Assembly (NCBI GenBank): GCA_045587785.1
Contig: JAZNDA010000008.1
Coordinates: forward strand, 1-49,644
Source: RGIG8775 sp045587785
GTDB taxonomy: Bacteria > Bacillota > Clostridia > Oscillospirales > CAG-272
Length of the DNA stretch: 49,644 bases
Direction: 5' to 3'
Below are positions 40,135 through 49,256 of the stretch, one piece after another. Each line of letters opens with the position of its first letter. Positions within the stretch are counted from its first letter, which is position 1. The notes under the pieces are model-generated. The model worked only from the letters and a program-made list of their open reading frames with translations. It had not been told where the DNA came from and made no database searches. Position numbers and translations under genes: made by a program.

Positions 40135-42358
40135 TTTGTGACGTTCCAAGCCTCATGCCGAGACCCGTATAGCGAAGTGTGTGCCTGTCATTTTCCACCA
40201 TGGTCGCCACTACCTCTGTCTTGCCAACAAGAATGACCATTTTCTGCGCCCTGGTCACCGCCGTATAAAAGAGATTGCGTGTCAAAAGCATGGGTGCCGC
40301 CGAATACATCGGAATGATCACCACGGGATATTCACTCCCTTGGCTCTTGTGCACCGTAATGGCATACGCCAGCTCCAACTCCTCCAGCATGGAAAATTCA
40401 TAGCTCACCATACGCTCGTCAAACCGTATCTCCATCAGCTTGTCCGAGGGGCGTATGGACAGAATCTCTCCGATATCACCGTTGAAGATGCCCATACCCT
40501 TTTGCGAGCCGCGCACCCATGCGATCTCATAATTGTTTTTGGTCTGCATGACCTTGTCGCCAACGCGGAATACCCTCTCGCGCATCACGTGCTCTGCTTT
40601 ACCCTCTGCCGCAGGGTTCAACACGTTTTGCAACAGACGGTTGAGGTTTTCGATCCCGCCCTCACCGCGACGCGAAGGGGTGATCACTTGAATTTGAGAT
40701 ATGATATCCGCGCCGTACGCCTTTGGCAGCCGTGTGTGACAAAGCTCGGCAATGGTAGAGGCGATGGCACTGTCGCTCTCTCGCGGCAAAAAGAAAAAGT
40801 CATTATCGCCCACGTTCAGAATGGGCATCTGCCCCTCATTGATGCGGTGAGCGTTGGTAATGATCAGACTCTCTTGTGCCTGTCTGAATACCTCAGTCAG
40901 CTTTACGGTAGAAAAGCGACCGCTCTCCAGAATATCGTGAAGCACGTTTCCCGCCCCCACCGACGGGAGCTGATCGGCGTCGCCAATGAGAATCAGATGC
41001 GCCCCAGGCTTTACGGCCTTGAGAAGCGCACAAAACAGATAGGTATCGGTCATGGACATCTCGTCAATGATGACAACACCTTCTTCAAGCAAATTGTTCT
41101 CATTGCGAAGAAATACCGCCGAATCCTCCTTTTCATAGGAAAACTCCAGCATACGGTGGATGGTCTTCGCCTCGTTTTGCGTGGACTCGGACAACCGCTT
41201 GGCGGCGCGCCCCGTGGGCGCGGCAAGTGCCACCCTCAGGCCCATGCTGTTGAATATACGAAGAAGTGCCTTTACCACCGTGGTCTTTCCCGTACCCGGG
41301 CCGCCCGTCAGCACCATAACACCGCTTGACATGGCATCCACGATGGCTTGCCTCTGAAGTCCCGCATAAGACAGACCGTTCGCTCTCTCCTCGCGCTCAA
41401 TAAATCGTCCGATCTCGCTGATATCCGCGCAAATGCAGGTCTTATCTATCAGCGCGAGCTTATCTGCAATATATTTCTCACACTCATAAGTGTGAGTGTC
41501 AAAAACGTAGGTTTGCTCCCCATTTTTGACGTTTACCAGCTGTCCCTGCCGCAAAAGCTCTGAAATGGCATTCTCCACTGCCTCACCATCTGCCCCCAGC
41601 GTCTCGCAAGCCGCCATGACGAGCTTTTCCCTTGGCAGACAGGTATGTCCGTTCTGAACGACATTATATGTAAGAACGTGGCGCACACCGCCCCTTAAGC
41701 GTTCGGGCGCACTCTCATCAAACCCGAGGGTCCTCGCAAACGCGTCCACCCTCTCAAATCCAATACCCTCTATCTGGTCGCAAAGCACGTACGGATTTCT
41801 CTTTGCTACCTCCACGGCGGCCGTGCCCCATCTCTGATACATCCTCACCGTTGCCGCCGCACCAAAGGCCTCACCGAAAAACATCATTGCCGAGCGCATG
41901 CCCGATTTGTTCTTAAAATCCTCCGCCGCTTCCAGCGCCTTTTTTCTCGAAACACCCTGTACCTGCGCCAGCCACTCGGGATGATTTTCCATCACATCGA
42001 AAGTTTCCTCGCCAAACTCCGCCACAATACGTGCCGCAAGCTTGGGGCCAATGCCCTTGATCGCCCCCGAGGCAAGATAACGAAGCATAGCCGCCTCACT
42101 CTTTGGCATCACGCTTTCATATTGCTCCACTTGAAGCTGTGTGCCGTACTTTGGACTATGCACCCATTTGCCGTACAGCACCATGGAGTCGCCCTCGGCA
42201 AGATACGGAAGCGTACCCGTGGCGGTGATCACCTCGCCCGAATCCAGAGCAAAGTCAAACACCGCGTAGCCATTTTGCTCGTTGGCATATATGATCCCCT
42301 CAACGCTGCCCTGAAGTTTCTCAAGACCGCCCATGAGATTTTTTTCATTTTCCTGCAC
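40127..42358 (-). CDS. recD2: RecD2/YrrC-type SF1B DNA helicase
   Basis: Product of 743 residues. An N-terminal OB-like domain (about 15-90), helix-hairpin-helix repeats (GAIKGIGPKLAARIV, VQGVSRKKALEA), then the helicase core: Walker A TGGPGTGKTTVVK, VVIIDEMSMTD (motif II), GDADQLPSVGAGNVL (motif III) and the C-terminal ITVHKSQGSEYPVV with FYTAVTRAQK (motif VI). RecD2 is the 5'-3' helicase of bacteria without RecBC and helps with replication fork and mismatch repair in Bacillus. Overlaps comF. Confidence 0.96.
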   Translation of the reverse strand: MQENEKNLMGGLEKLQGSVEGIIYANEQNGYAVFDFALDSGEVITATGTLPYLAEGDSMVLYGKWVHSPKYGTQLQVEQYESVMPKSEAAMLRYLASGAIKGIGPKLAARIVAEFGEETFDVMENHPEWLAQVQGVSRKKALEAAEDFKNKSGMRSAMMFFGEAFGAAATVRMYQRWGTAAVEVAKRNPYVLCDQIEGIGFERVDAFARTLGFDESAPERLRGGVRHVLTYNVVQNGHTCLPREKLVMAACETLGADGEAVENAISELLRQGQLVNVKNGEQTYVFDTHTYECEKYIADKLALIDKTCICADISEIGRFIEREERANGLSYAGLQRQAIVDAMSSGVMVLTGGPGTGKTTVVKALLRIFNSMGLRVALAAPTGRAAKRLSESTQNEAKTIHRMLEFSYEKEDSAVFLRNENNLLEEGVVIIDEMSMTDTYLFCALLKAVKPGAHLILIGDADQLPSVGAGNVLHDILESGRFSTVKLTEVFRQAQESLIITNAHRINEGQMPILNVGDNDFFFLPRESDSAIASTIAELCHTRLPKAYGADIISQIQVITPSRRGEGGIENLNRLLQNVLNPAAEGKAEHVMRERVFRVGDKVMQTKNNYEIAWVRGSQKGMGIFNGDIGEILSIRPSDKLMEIRFDERMVSYEFSMLEELELAYAITVHKSQGSEYPVVIIPMYSAAPMLLTRNLFYTAVTRAQKMVILVGKTEVVATMVENDRHTLRYTGLGMRLGTSQNE

Positions 42359-42400
42359 TTTGCCCTTCTCCTTTCATAGAGTATTTCTTTCCCTCTAAAT

Positions 42401-42446
42401 GAAGGATGGATTTTCGCCGCAAAACGAAAATCCATGCCCGTCCTTC
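42401..42446. repeat. imperfect hairpin between recD2 and the small membrane gene
   Basis: GAAGGA-T-GGATTTTCG pairs with CGAAAATCC-(ATGCCCG)-TCCTTC. The inner 9-bp stem is perfect. No T run is present; it may be an attenuator or processing site within the minus-strand unit. Confidence 0.6.
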
Positions 42447-42759
42447 ACACCTCACTCTGACCGTTTTGCATGACGATCTCGTAAGGTATTCTTTTTCGGT
42501 TTAAGATCTCAAGCAATTCCGCCGTGGCGTATGGCTGTCGGATGACCGCCAAAAGCTTTCGACCGCCAAACAAAAAGCAAGCGTTTTTGGCTTCGTAAAG
42601 ATACATTTCGATCTCACTTGCCACCTGTGCGCTGTCAACCAAAAGCACGGTACCCACTTTGTCATTTCGGAAGATCACCGCACAAAGCGCATACGAAAAG
42701 GCATACAGCCCGAACACGGCAAACACCGCTGTTAAGATCTCAAGAAATGTTTCTATCAT
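42445..42759 (-). CDS. small protein with one N-terminal membrane helix, unknown function
   Basis: Product of 104 residues, start at 42759 chosen because GGGGGG lies 9 bases upstream; the ATG at 42768 sits directly on that site. One membrane segment (about 5-28) leads to a soluble domain with alternating strands and helices: VGTVLLVDSAQVASEIEMYLY, LLAVIRQPYATAELLEIL and IPYEIVMQNGQSEV. No family recognised. No promoter was identified; it lies 41 bases after the metK stop in the same direction and may be expressed by read-through. Confidence 0.68.
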   Translation of the reverse strand: MIETFLEILTAVFAVFGLYAFSYALCAVIFRNDKVGTVLLVDSAQVASEIEMYLYEAKNACFLFGGRKLLAVIRQPYATAELLEILNRKRIPYEIVMQNGQSEV

Positions 42760-42809
42760 CGCGTACATCCCCCCTATTAAAGGAGGATATGCCGCCTACT
42801 AAAAAAGTG

Positions 42810-43994
42810 TCAAACACCAAGCTCCGCACGAAGCACGGGTGCCAAGTCGGTCTTTTCCCAAAGGACCCCGAGATCCTCACGTCCCATATGACCGTATGCG
42901 GCAAGCTCGGAGTAAATGGGCTTGCGAAGATCAAACTTTTCAATGATCGCCGCAGGACGAAGATCCACGTGCTTTGTCACTGCCGCCGAAATACGTTCCT
43001 CGTCCACCTTGGCTGTTCCAAAGGTGTCGATGAGCACCGAAACAGGCTTTGCCACGCCGATGGCGTACGCCACCTGCACCTCGCATTTATCGGCAAGACC
43101 TGCGGCAACGATATTTTTCGCCACATAGCGAGCGGCATAGGATGCCGAGCGGTCCACCTTCGTGGGGTCCTTACCCGAAAAGGCTCCGCCGCCGTGACGG
43201 GAATAGCCGCCGTATGTATCCACAATGATCTTTCTGCCCGTCAGACCCGTGTCGCCTGCGGGACCGCCCACAACAAAGCGACCTGTGGGATTGACGTAGA
43301 TCTTGGTCTCGCTGTCAAGCAACTCCATGGGGATGGTGGTATGGATAACCTCTCTGATAATATCCTCGCGAATCTGAGACAACTCCACCTCAGCACTGTG
43401 CTGAGAAGAAATAACCACCGTATCCACACGCAGGGGCTTTCCGTCCTTGTATTCCACCGTCACCTGCGTTTTGCCGTCGGGACGGAGATACGGAAGCGTT
43501 CCGTTCTTGCGCACCTCGGTAAGCTTTTTGGCAAGCGCATGCGCCAAGGAGATGGGAAGCGGCATCAGTTCCTTTGTTTCATTGCAGGCATAACCGAACA
43601 TAAGCCCTTGGTCGCCTGCGCCGATATCAAATCTATCCTCAGTCTCGCCGTTCTTGGACTCAAGGGAGCGATTAACACCAAGCGCAATATCGGGCGACTG
43701 CTCATGAATGGAGTTTAAGACCGCACAGCTATCGCAGTCAAATCCGTATTTGGCACGGTCATAACCTATCTTTCTGACCGTTTCGCGCACCACCTCTTGA
43801 ATGTCCACGTAACCGCTTGTGGTGATCTCTCCCATCACCATCACAAGTCCCGTGGTACAGGTGGTCTCGCACGCCACGCGGGACATGGGGTCCGCGCGCA
43901 AAAATTCATCCAGAAGCGCGTCTGAAATTTTGTCACAAATTTTATCGGGATGCCCCTCAGTCACCGATTCACTGGTAAAAAGAATTCTTTCCAT
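42810..43994 (-). CDS. metK: S-adenosylmethionine synthetase
   Basis: Product of 394 residues from Met 43994 (MERILFTSES) behind AAAGGA; a 30-codon longer frame lies in the leader and is rejected. Motifs: TSESVTEGHPDKICDKISDALLD, GAGDQGLMFGYA, and GGAFSGKDPTKVDRSA with the ATP-binding GGG-type loop. It makes SAM from methionine and ATP. The leader holds a promoter and an intrinsic terminator, suggesting control by premature termination. Confidence 0.97.
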   Translation of the reverse strand: MERILFTSESVTEGHPDKICDKISDALLDEFLRADPMSRVACETTCTTGLVMVMGEITTSGYVDIQEVVRETVRKIGYDRAKYGFDCDSCAVLNSIHEQSPDIALGVNRSLESKNGETEDRFDIGAGDQGLMFGYACNETKELMPLPISLAHALAKKLTEVRKNGTLPYLRPDGKTQVTVEYKDGKPLRVDTVVISSQHSAEVELSQIREDIIREVIHTTIPMELLDSETKIYVNPTGRFVVGGPAGDTGLTGRKIIVDTYGGYSRHGGGAFSGKDPTKVDRSASYAARYVAKNIVAAGLADKCEVQVAYAIGVAKPVSVLIDTFGTAKVDEERISAAVTKHVDLRPAAIIEKFDLRKPIYSELAAYGHMGREDLGVLWEKTDLAPVLRAELGV

Positions 43995-44025
43995 GTTACG
44001 TCCTTTCTTTTTGTCATCAAGAAAC

Positions 44026-44049
44026 AAAAATCCTTCCACCGAGGAAGGA
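44026..44049 (-). terminator. intrinsic terminator inside the metK leader
   Basis: Minus-strand TCCTTCC / GGAAGGA stem with a 5-base loop followed by T5, between the metK promoter and the metK start. This is an attenuator-like arrangement; the sensor is not identified. Confidence 0.8.
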
Positions 44050-44089
44050 CACCGTCTCATCTCTCTGCTTTGATACTTTTTCAAATTAC

Positions 44090-44118
44090 ATTATATCACA
44101 CTTTTCCCCCGTTTGCAA
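44090..44118 (-). promoter_or_regulatory. metK promoter
   Basis: Minus-strand TTGCAA (44113-44118) and TATAAT (44090-44095), 17-base spacer. Confidence 0.85.
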
Positions 44119-44141
44119 GACTTTTTACAAACAAAAAACTG

Positions 44142-44170
44142 TTGCATTCGAAAAGAAAATGTGGTAAAAT
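44142..44170 (+). promoter_or_regulatory. promoter of the PsiE-like gene
   Basis: TTGCAT (44142-44147) and TAAAAT (44165-44170), 17-base spacer; back-to-back with the metK promoter. Confidence 0.78.
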
Positions 44171-44196
44171 AAAGAAAAACCAAAAAAGGAGTATCC

Positions 44197-44610
44197 ATGC
44201 ATAAAAAGACAGCTCATTTTTTCGGCGTGCTGGTTCATATTCTTGAATATGTGATCGCCGCCATCACCCTTATCGTTCTGATCGGTCTTGTCGGTCTTGA
44301 GGTCTACAAAATGTTTACCTTGGCTGACTATTTTAGCTCAGCAGACACATATCTTCACAATATGTTGACCATTGTGGTCGGACTTGAATTTGTCCGTATG
44401 CTGACAAAGCTGACACCCGCCAACACCATTGAGGTGCTGATCGTCGCCATTGCCCGTCAGATCATCATTCTTCATGACGATCCTCTGACCAATATTGCCT
44501 GCGTGCTCTGCATTGCGGGACTGTTTGCCATCCGCCGTTTTCTCATTTCCAAAACCGAACTGAAAATGGAGCTTTCCGACAGCGAAAACGATACATCGAA
44601 CAATACATAA
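44197..44610 (+). CDS. PsiE-like membrane protein
   Basis: Product of 137 residues with four membrane segments (about 8-31, 49-69, 75-92, 98-115). FVRMLTKLTPANTIEVLIVAIARQIII fits the phosphate-starvation-inducible E (PsiE) family, whose activity is unknown. The C-terminus is acidic (SDSENDTSNN). The start follows AAAAGGAG. It is flanked by its own promoter and terminator. No pho-box was recognised. Confidence 0.82.
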   Translation: MHKKTAHFFGVLVHILEYVIAAITLIVLIGLVGLEVYKMFTLADYFSSADTYLHNMLTIVVGLEFVRMLTKLTPANTIEVLIVAIARQIIILHDDPLTNIACVLCIAGLFAIRRFLISKTELKMELSDSENDTSNNT

Positions 44611-44623
44611 GTGCCAAAAAAAC

Positions 44624-44663
44624 AAAAGGGATCCCACAACCAAGTTGCCTCGGGATCCCTTTT
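44624..44663. terminator. bidirectional terminator
   Basis: AAAAGGGATCCC (44624-44635) / GGGATCCCTTTT (44652-44663) with a 16-base loop, between the PsiE-like gene and the convergent aminotransferase gene. Confidence 0.88.
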
Positions 44664-44671
44664 ATATTCGC

Positions 44672-45958
44672 TTAATTTTCCGCAAGCAATTTTTCCACTG
44701 CCGCCAGTTTGACGCATACCGTAAGCACCTGCATGGCGATAGCCAGATCCTCATCGGAGGGATAGGTAGGCGCAATACGGATATTGCGGTCGCGCAGGTC
44801 GTTGCCGTAAGGATAGGTGGCGCCCACCGTGGTCAGCTGAACGCCTGCCTCAAGCGCAAGCGCATAGGCACGCTTAGCACAGCCGTCCATGGTGTTAAGG
44901 CTGACAAAATAACCACCCTTGGGCTTTGTCCAGCTTGCCGCCTCGCTGTCACCGATCTCTTTTTCCAAAATATCAAGAACGATCTCAAACTTCGGACGGA
45001 TCAGTTCTGCCAGAACCATCATATGCTTATGAATATTCTCGGCGTTTTTAAAATATTTGACGTGACGGATCTGATTGATCTTATCATAGCCGATAGTCTG
45101 CACACCGATAATGGGCTTGATCTGTGCAAGATTTGCCTCTGACGCGGCAAAAACAGCAACGCCTGAGCCGGGGAACGAGATCTTGGATGTAGACGCGAAA
45201 TAGAACACTCTGTCCTCTGTGCCAAATTTTTGACACGCCTCAAAGATATCGGCAAGTGTATCGCGGTCATCCTCATAAAGATCATGCACTGCGTACGCAT
45301 TGTCCCAGAAGATACGGAAATCGGGTGCGGCGGTCTTCATGGAAGCCAGACGCATCACCGTCTCGTCCGAATAGGTGATACCCTCGGGGTTGGAATACTT
45401 GGGACAGCACCAGATGCCGCGGATACTCTCATCTGCCGCGCAAAGTGCTTCCACTGCGTCCATATCGGGACCCGTGGGGGTCATGTCCACGGTGATCATT
45501 TCAATGCCAAGAGACTCGCAAATGGCAAAATGGCGGTCGTACCCGGGAGACGGGCAGACAAATTTTATCTTTTTCTCACGGCACCACGGACGCACACTGC
45601 CTCTGACGCCGTAAAGCATAGCTCTCACCATGGCGTCATACATCAGATTCAGCGAGGAATTTCCTGCCACAAAAATGTTCTTCTCGGGGATATTCAAAAG
45701 GTCGGAAAACAGCTTCTTAGCTTCTGGCACGCCGTCAAGAAGTCCATAATTTCGGTAATCCACGCCGTTCCCCGAACGGCAATCCTCACTCTCCGAAATG
45801 CAATCCAGCATTCCCGTCAAGAGATCAAGCTGCTTATGTCCCGGCTTTCCGCGCGAGAGGTCAAGCGAAAGACCCTTGGCAAGATAGGTCTTATATTCAT
45901 GCTCCAATTTTTCCTTTTCTGTGATCAGCGCCTCACGGCTCATAAGCGAATATTTCAT
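44672..45958 (-). CDS. aspartate aminotransferase-like enzyme (class I, MocR-like subgroup)
   Basis: Product of 428 residues with the class I PLP fold: LDLSRGKPG at the N-terminus, YRNYGLLDGVPEAKKLFSDL, the CCPKYSNPEGITYSD segment, WDNAYAVHDL and the PLP Lys in FASTSKISFPGSG. This layout, with the unusual RGKPG opening, is that of the 1c-type aspartate aminotransferases first described in Actinobacteria and now known in many Clostridia. It would transfer the amino group between aspartate and 2-oxoglutarate. Single gene with its own promoter. Confidence 0.88.
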   Translation of the reverse strand: MKYSLMSREALITEKEKLEHEYKTYLAKGLSLDLSRGKPGHKQLDLLTGMLDCISESEDCRSGNGVDYRNYGLLDGVPEAKKLFSDLLNIPEKNIFVAGNSSLNLMYDAMVRAMLYGVRGSVRPWCREKKIKFVCPSPGYDRHFAICESLGIEMITVDMTPTGPDMDAVEALCAADESIRGIWCCPKYSNPEGITYSDETVMRLASMKTAAPDFRIFWDNAYAVHDLYEDDRDTLADIFEACQKFGTEDRVFYFASTSKISFPGSGVAVFAASEANLAQIKPIIGVQTIGYDKINQIRHVKYFKNAENIHKHMMVLAELIRPKFEIVLDILEKEIGDSEAASWTKPKGGYFVSLNTMDGCAKRAYALALEAGVQLTTVGATYPYGNDLRDRNIRIAPTYPSDEDLAIAMQVLTVCVKLAAVEKLLAEN

Positions 45959-45990
45959 CCAAAGCTCCTTTAACAGATCGTAATGCGGAT

Positions 45991-46019
45991 ATTATACCAT
46001 AACAGTACAAAAAAAGCAA
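45991..46019 (-). promoter_or_regulatory. promoter of the aminotransferase gene
   Basis: Minus-strand TTGCTT (46014-46019) and TATAAT (45991-45996), 17-base spacer. Confidence 0.8.
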
Positions 46020-46052
46020 GAGGTAAATGTAAAATTTGCAAAAAATCACAAT

Positions 46053-48419
46053 TTATTCGGTCTTTTCCCAGAATTTTTGCACGATTTCTGCAAGCGAGGA
46101 AGGATTTCCTGCATATTTCAGGTGTTCCCAGTGCTTTGGAAACAGCCTTTGATAGGTTGGCTCAGCATATCTGTCATCGATCAGCACCACGATGCCCCGA
46201 TCCTCGGCACGGCGAATGACCCTGCCCGCCGCCTGTAGCACGTTGTTCATGCCGGGGTAAGTGTAAGCATAGGCAAAGCCGTTTTCGTACCGATTTTCAA
46301 AATACTCGCGCATGATATTTCTCTCGCTGGAAAATGCGGGAAGCCCCACGCCCACGATGATACTGCCGATCAAACGGCTGCCGGGGAGATCCACTCCCTC
46401 GGAAAAGCTGCCGCCAAGCACCGCAAAGCCCACGCGCATTTTGCCAGCATCCTCGGCAAAGACCGACAAAAACGCCTCCCTGTCAGCGGCATTCATCCCC
46501 CTCTTTTGCACCACCGTCTGCACCGCGGGATATTTTTTGCAAAATGCCTCGTAAACTTTTTCCAAATAACTGTAGGACGGGAAATACGCCATGTAGTTAC
46601 CTGCCCTGCCCGATATCGCCGCAGCAATACAGGTTGCCGTTTTCTTATAAGAACGGTCGCGATCCGCCGAACGCGTGCTGATGCTATCCACCGCCGCCAC
46701 GCAAAGATTGCTTGTCTCATAGGGGGATGCAAGCTCCAAAAACATGGAACTCTTGTCGCCACCAAGCAGATCGGCAAAATAGTCGATGGGCGCAAGCGTT
46801 GCCGAGAACAGCACCGATGCTCTTGCCTTTGAAAGACAGTCGCCCACCACCTCGGACGGATCGATACACATCAGCGAGACCGTGACATCCTCGCCCTGCT
46901 CCTCAATATAGGTAATGAATTTCTCATCATAACGTGCAAGGATGGACAGATATCTCTGCGCCTCTCTCGACAGCGTACCTACGTCATCATACAGCTCGTC
47001 CTCACGGTTTTTACGGAGCCATATCCGTGCGTGCTCAAAAAATGTCTCAAGTGCCTTGTCAAGTCCCCAAACGCGGTCACGCCCGATATCATAGCCCACG
47101 ATTTTGCCATCCGATTCCGCCCTGCGATTTTCCGCGCACCGCGCCCTTGCCTCATCAAAAGAATCGAGAATGGGCGACAGCATACGGGAAAGCGTGCCGT
47201 TTTCAAGCGGCACTTTTTCATATATCTTTTTCACCTGCTGATAGGAAAACGTCGCGGTATACATCCCCCGTGCCCTGTCGGCAAGATTGTGCGCCTCATC
47301 CAACAAAAATACGTATCTGCCAAAACGCCCTTCCTCATCGAAATACCGCTTCAGATGCACCATGGGATCAAAAAGATAGTTATAGTCGCAAATGATAATA
47401 TCACAAAGCTCCGAAAGATCCAATGACAGCTCGTACGCACACACCTTGTGGCGCACAGCCACCTCGCGGATAACCGCAGGGTAAAACCCGTTTTGCCCCG
47501 AAAAAAGCTCCCGTACGGCATCGCGCATACGCTCCGCGCTGTTTTGGAGCAAAGGGCAGTCCCCTATGTTGCAGTTTTTTCCGCATCCGCCGCCTATGCA
47601 CATATTCTCCTTGGCACTCAGTACAATAGTCTTGAGATGCGCGCCCGCCTCGAACAATTTACCCGCGGCTCGGTACGCCTCAAGCGAGGTGCTGTTTTTG
47701 GCGGTCAGATAAAAGATCTTGTCGCAAAGCCCCGCACCAAACGCCCGTACCGCAGGATACAGTGCCGACACGGTCTTACCGATCCCCGTCGGGGCGCACA
47801 CAAACAGCTTTTTTTCTTTCTTGATCGCGCTCATAGAGGCACGGATCATCTGCTCCTGCCCCTCCCTGATCTCGGGATACGGAAACGCCATCCCGTCCGC
47901 CGATGGACGTATCTTTTGTTCCCGTTCGATCACAGACTGCACGCGAAAAGCGATCAGCGACAAAAGCGAACGGGCAAACCCGTCCAGTCTCTCAAAGCTG
48001 ACCTTTTGGCAAAAGGTTTTAACGTCGCCGCTTCTGCTAACCACGATCACACGGACACCAACCGATGCCGCGCCCTCACGCAAAGCCACAAGGAACCCTT
48101 GGAGCTTTGCGTAGCTTTTCCACTCGGTCTTGATCTTTGCGTCAGCATCCACCATGCGTACCACGTCCACCGTCCACGTCTTGCCGTCAAAAAACAAACC
48201 GTCCGCCTCGGCACGAAGCTCATACCGCCCCCCGTCGGCATTGATCACGCCGCACAGCGGTACATTTCGCACGTAGTCATTCGGAAAAAGCGTGCTTTGC
48301 TCCCGATAAGTAAAGAAATCCTCCGAGGGAAGCTCTCCGAGTGGACTTGCGCCGCCCACCGCCTCGCAAAGCTCATGCAAAAGAAGCTCGACCGTTTGCT
48401 CCGATATTTTGTATTTCAT
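46053..48419 (-). CDS. DinG/XPD-type iron-sulfur DNA helicase
   Basis: Product of 788 residues. A poorly conserved N-terminal part of about 180 residues precedes the helicase core: Walker A CAPTGIGKTVSALYP, four Cys forming a likely [4Fe-4S] site (CIGGGCGKNCNIGDCP and neighbours), DEAH box FLLDEAHNLADRA, and C-terminal GFAVLGGSFSEGVDLPG and QAAGRVIRR. This is the Rad3/XPD superfamily (SF2, 5'-3'). The N-terminal part contains WTVDVVRMVDADAKIKTEWKSYAK, which recalls PD-(D/E)XK nuclease modules, so a helicase-nuclease is possible. Own promoter; role probably in DNA repair. Confidence 0.92.
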   Translation of the reverse strand: MKYKISEQTVELLLHELCEAVGGASPLGELPSEDFFTYREQSTLFPNDYVRNVPLCGVINADGGRYELRAEADGLFFDGKTWTVDVVRMVDADAKIKTEWKSYAKLQGFLVALREGAASVGVRVIVVSRSGDVKTFCQKVSFERLDGFARSLLSLIAFRVQSVIEREQKIRPSADGMAFPYPEIREGQEQMIRASMSAIKKEKKLFVCAPTGIGKTVSALYPAVRAFGAGLCDKIFYLTAKNSTSLEAYRAAGKLFEAGAHLKTIVLSAKENMCIGGGCGKNCNIGDCPLLQNSAERMRDAVRELFSGQNGFYPAVIREVAVRHKVCAYELSLDLSELCDIIICDYNYLFDPMVHLKRYFDEEGRFGRYVFLLDEAHNLADRARGMYTATFSYQQVKKIYEKVPLENGTLSRMLSPILDSFDEARARCAENRRAESDGKIVGYDIGRDRVWGLDKALETFFEHARIWLRKNREDELYDDVGTLSREAQRYLSILARYDEKFITYIEEQGEDVTVSLMCIDPSEVVGDCLSKARASVLFSATLAPIDYFADLLGGDKSSMFLELASPYETSNLCVAAVDSISTRSADRDRSYKKTATCIAAAISGRAGNYMAYFPSYSYLEKVYEAFCKKYPAVQTVVQKRGMNAADREAFLSVFAEDAGKMRVGFAVLGGSFSEGVDLPGSRLIGSIIVGVGLPAFSSERNIMREYFENRYENGFAYAYTYPGMNNVLQAAGRVIRRAEDRGIVVLIDDRYAEPTYQRLFPKHWEHLKYAGNPSSLAEIVQKFWEKTE

Positions 48420-48457
48420 CCTTTATCTGCCAAGCTCCTTTCGTTGTATTTATATCC

Positions 48458-48486
48458 AGTATATCATGAAATCCCCTTTTCGTCAA
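48458..48486 (-). promoter_or_regulatory. promoter of the DinG/XPD-type helicase gene
   Basis: Minus-strand TTGACG (48481-48486) and TATACT (48458-48463), 17-base spacer. Confidence 0.82.
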
Positions 48487-48528
48487 TCAAAAAGCCGTAT
48501 TTTTGCAAATTTTCCATCATTTAAGGGG

Positions 48529-48557
48529 TTACATTTTGGTGCCAATGCGACTATAAT
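48529..48557 (+). promoter_or_regulatory. mecA promoter
   Basis: TTACAT (48529-48534) and a perfect TATAAT (48552-48557), 17-base spacer; divergent from the helicase promoter. Confidence 0.72.
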
Positions 48558-48620
48558 GTTAAAAGAAACCGACGCCCTACTTTTACCCTACCGCCACCCT
48601 ACCAAAAAGGAGGAACATTC

Positions 48621-49256
48621 ATGGAACTTATTCTGATCAGTTCGAGTAAGCTGAAGATCATGCTGTCAAGCGAAGACATGGCAAAGTATTCTTTAGATGC
48701 CAAGGCCGCTGATTATGATGATACAGCCACAAGACGTGCCTTTTGGAGCATACTTGACGACGTGAAGATCCAAACAGGCTTTAATGCCGCAGGCGACCGC
48801 GTGTTTATCCAGCTCTACCCCTTAAGAGAGGGGGGCTGTGAAATGTTTGTCACAAAAATGGGGCTTCTGTGCTGCGAGGATGACCCAAAAACAAAAAAAT
48901 CCTCCCGCAACGGGGCAAAAAACGGCAAAATGCTCGTTGATCGGCTCGGCACAAGCTGCGGCGGCGAGCGCGTGGAGGCGTATGTATTTGATGATTTGTC
49001 CGCACTGCTCGCCGTGTGTCGGCGATTGCATGCCAGAAAATGGCGGGGCAAAAGTGAAGCATACAAAGGGCGAGGCGGCAAATACTATCTCGTTCTCAGC
49101 GAGCGCACCGCACCGCCCGCGGGCACACTTGACCGCCTTTGCTTTATCGGCGAATACGGAAGAGTCGAAAATGCCGATACCGTGCGCCTATACATACGCG
49201 AGCACGCCACTTGTATCTGTCCCGAACGTGCTGTGCAGACACTGAGTGTGCTTTGA
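48621..49256 (+). CDS. mecA: MecA-like adaptor protein for ClpC
   Basis: Product of 211 residues behind AAAAAGGAGG. The N-terminal domain carries KLKIMLSSEDMAKYSLD and DDTATRRAFWSILDDVK, and YPLREGGCEMFVTK ends it; a linker and a second alpha/beta domain (about 110-205) follow. This is the MecA/YpbH two-domain layout. MecA binds substrates and delivers them to the ClpCP protease; in Bacillus it controls competence by targeting ComK. A competence link here is not shown. The C-terminal domain is less conserved than the N-terminal one. Confidence 0.9.
   Translation: MELILISSSKLKIMLSSEDMAKYSLDAKAADYDDTATRRAFWSILDDVKIQTGFNAAGDRVFIQLYPLREGGCEMFVTKMGLLCCEDDPKTKKSSRNGAKNGKMLVDRLGTSCGGERVEAYVFDDLSALLAVCRRLHARKWRGKSEAYKGRGGKYYLVLSERTAPPAGTLDRLCFIGEYGRVENADTVRLYIREHATCICPERAVQTLSVL

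Noticed and set aside
42810..44084. Longer metK start at 44084
   Set aside because: The extra 30 codons cover the leader terminator and lack a ribosome site; Met at 43994 gives the standard N-terminus.
43995..44096. SAM-I riboswitch upstream of metK
   Set aside because: The leader is too short and lacks the conserved four-way junction core; only the terminator is clear. Kept as a question in the findings.
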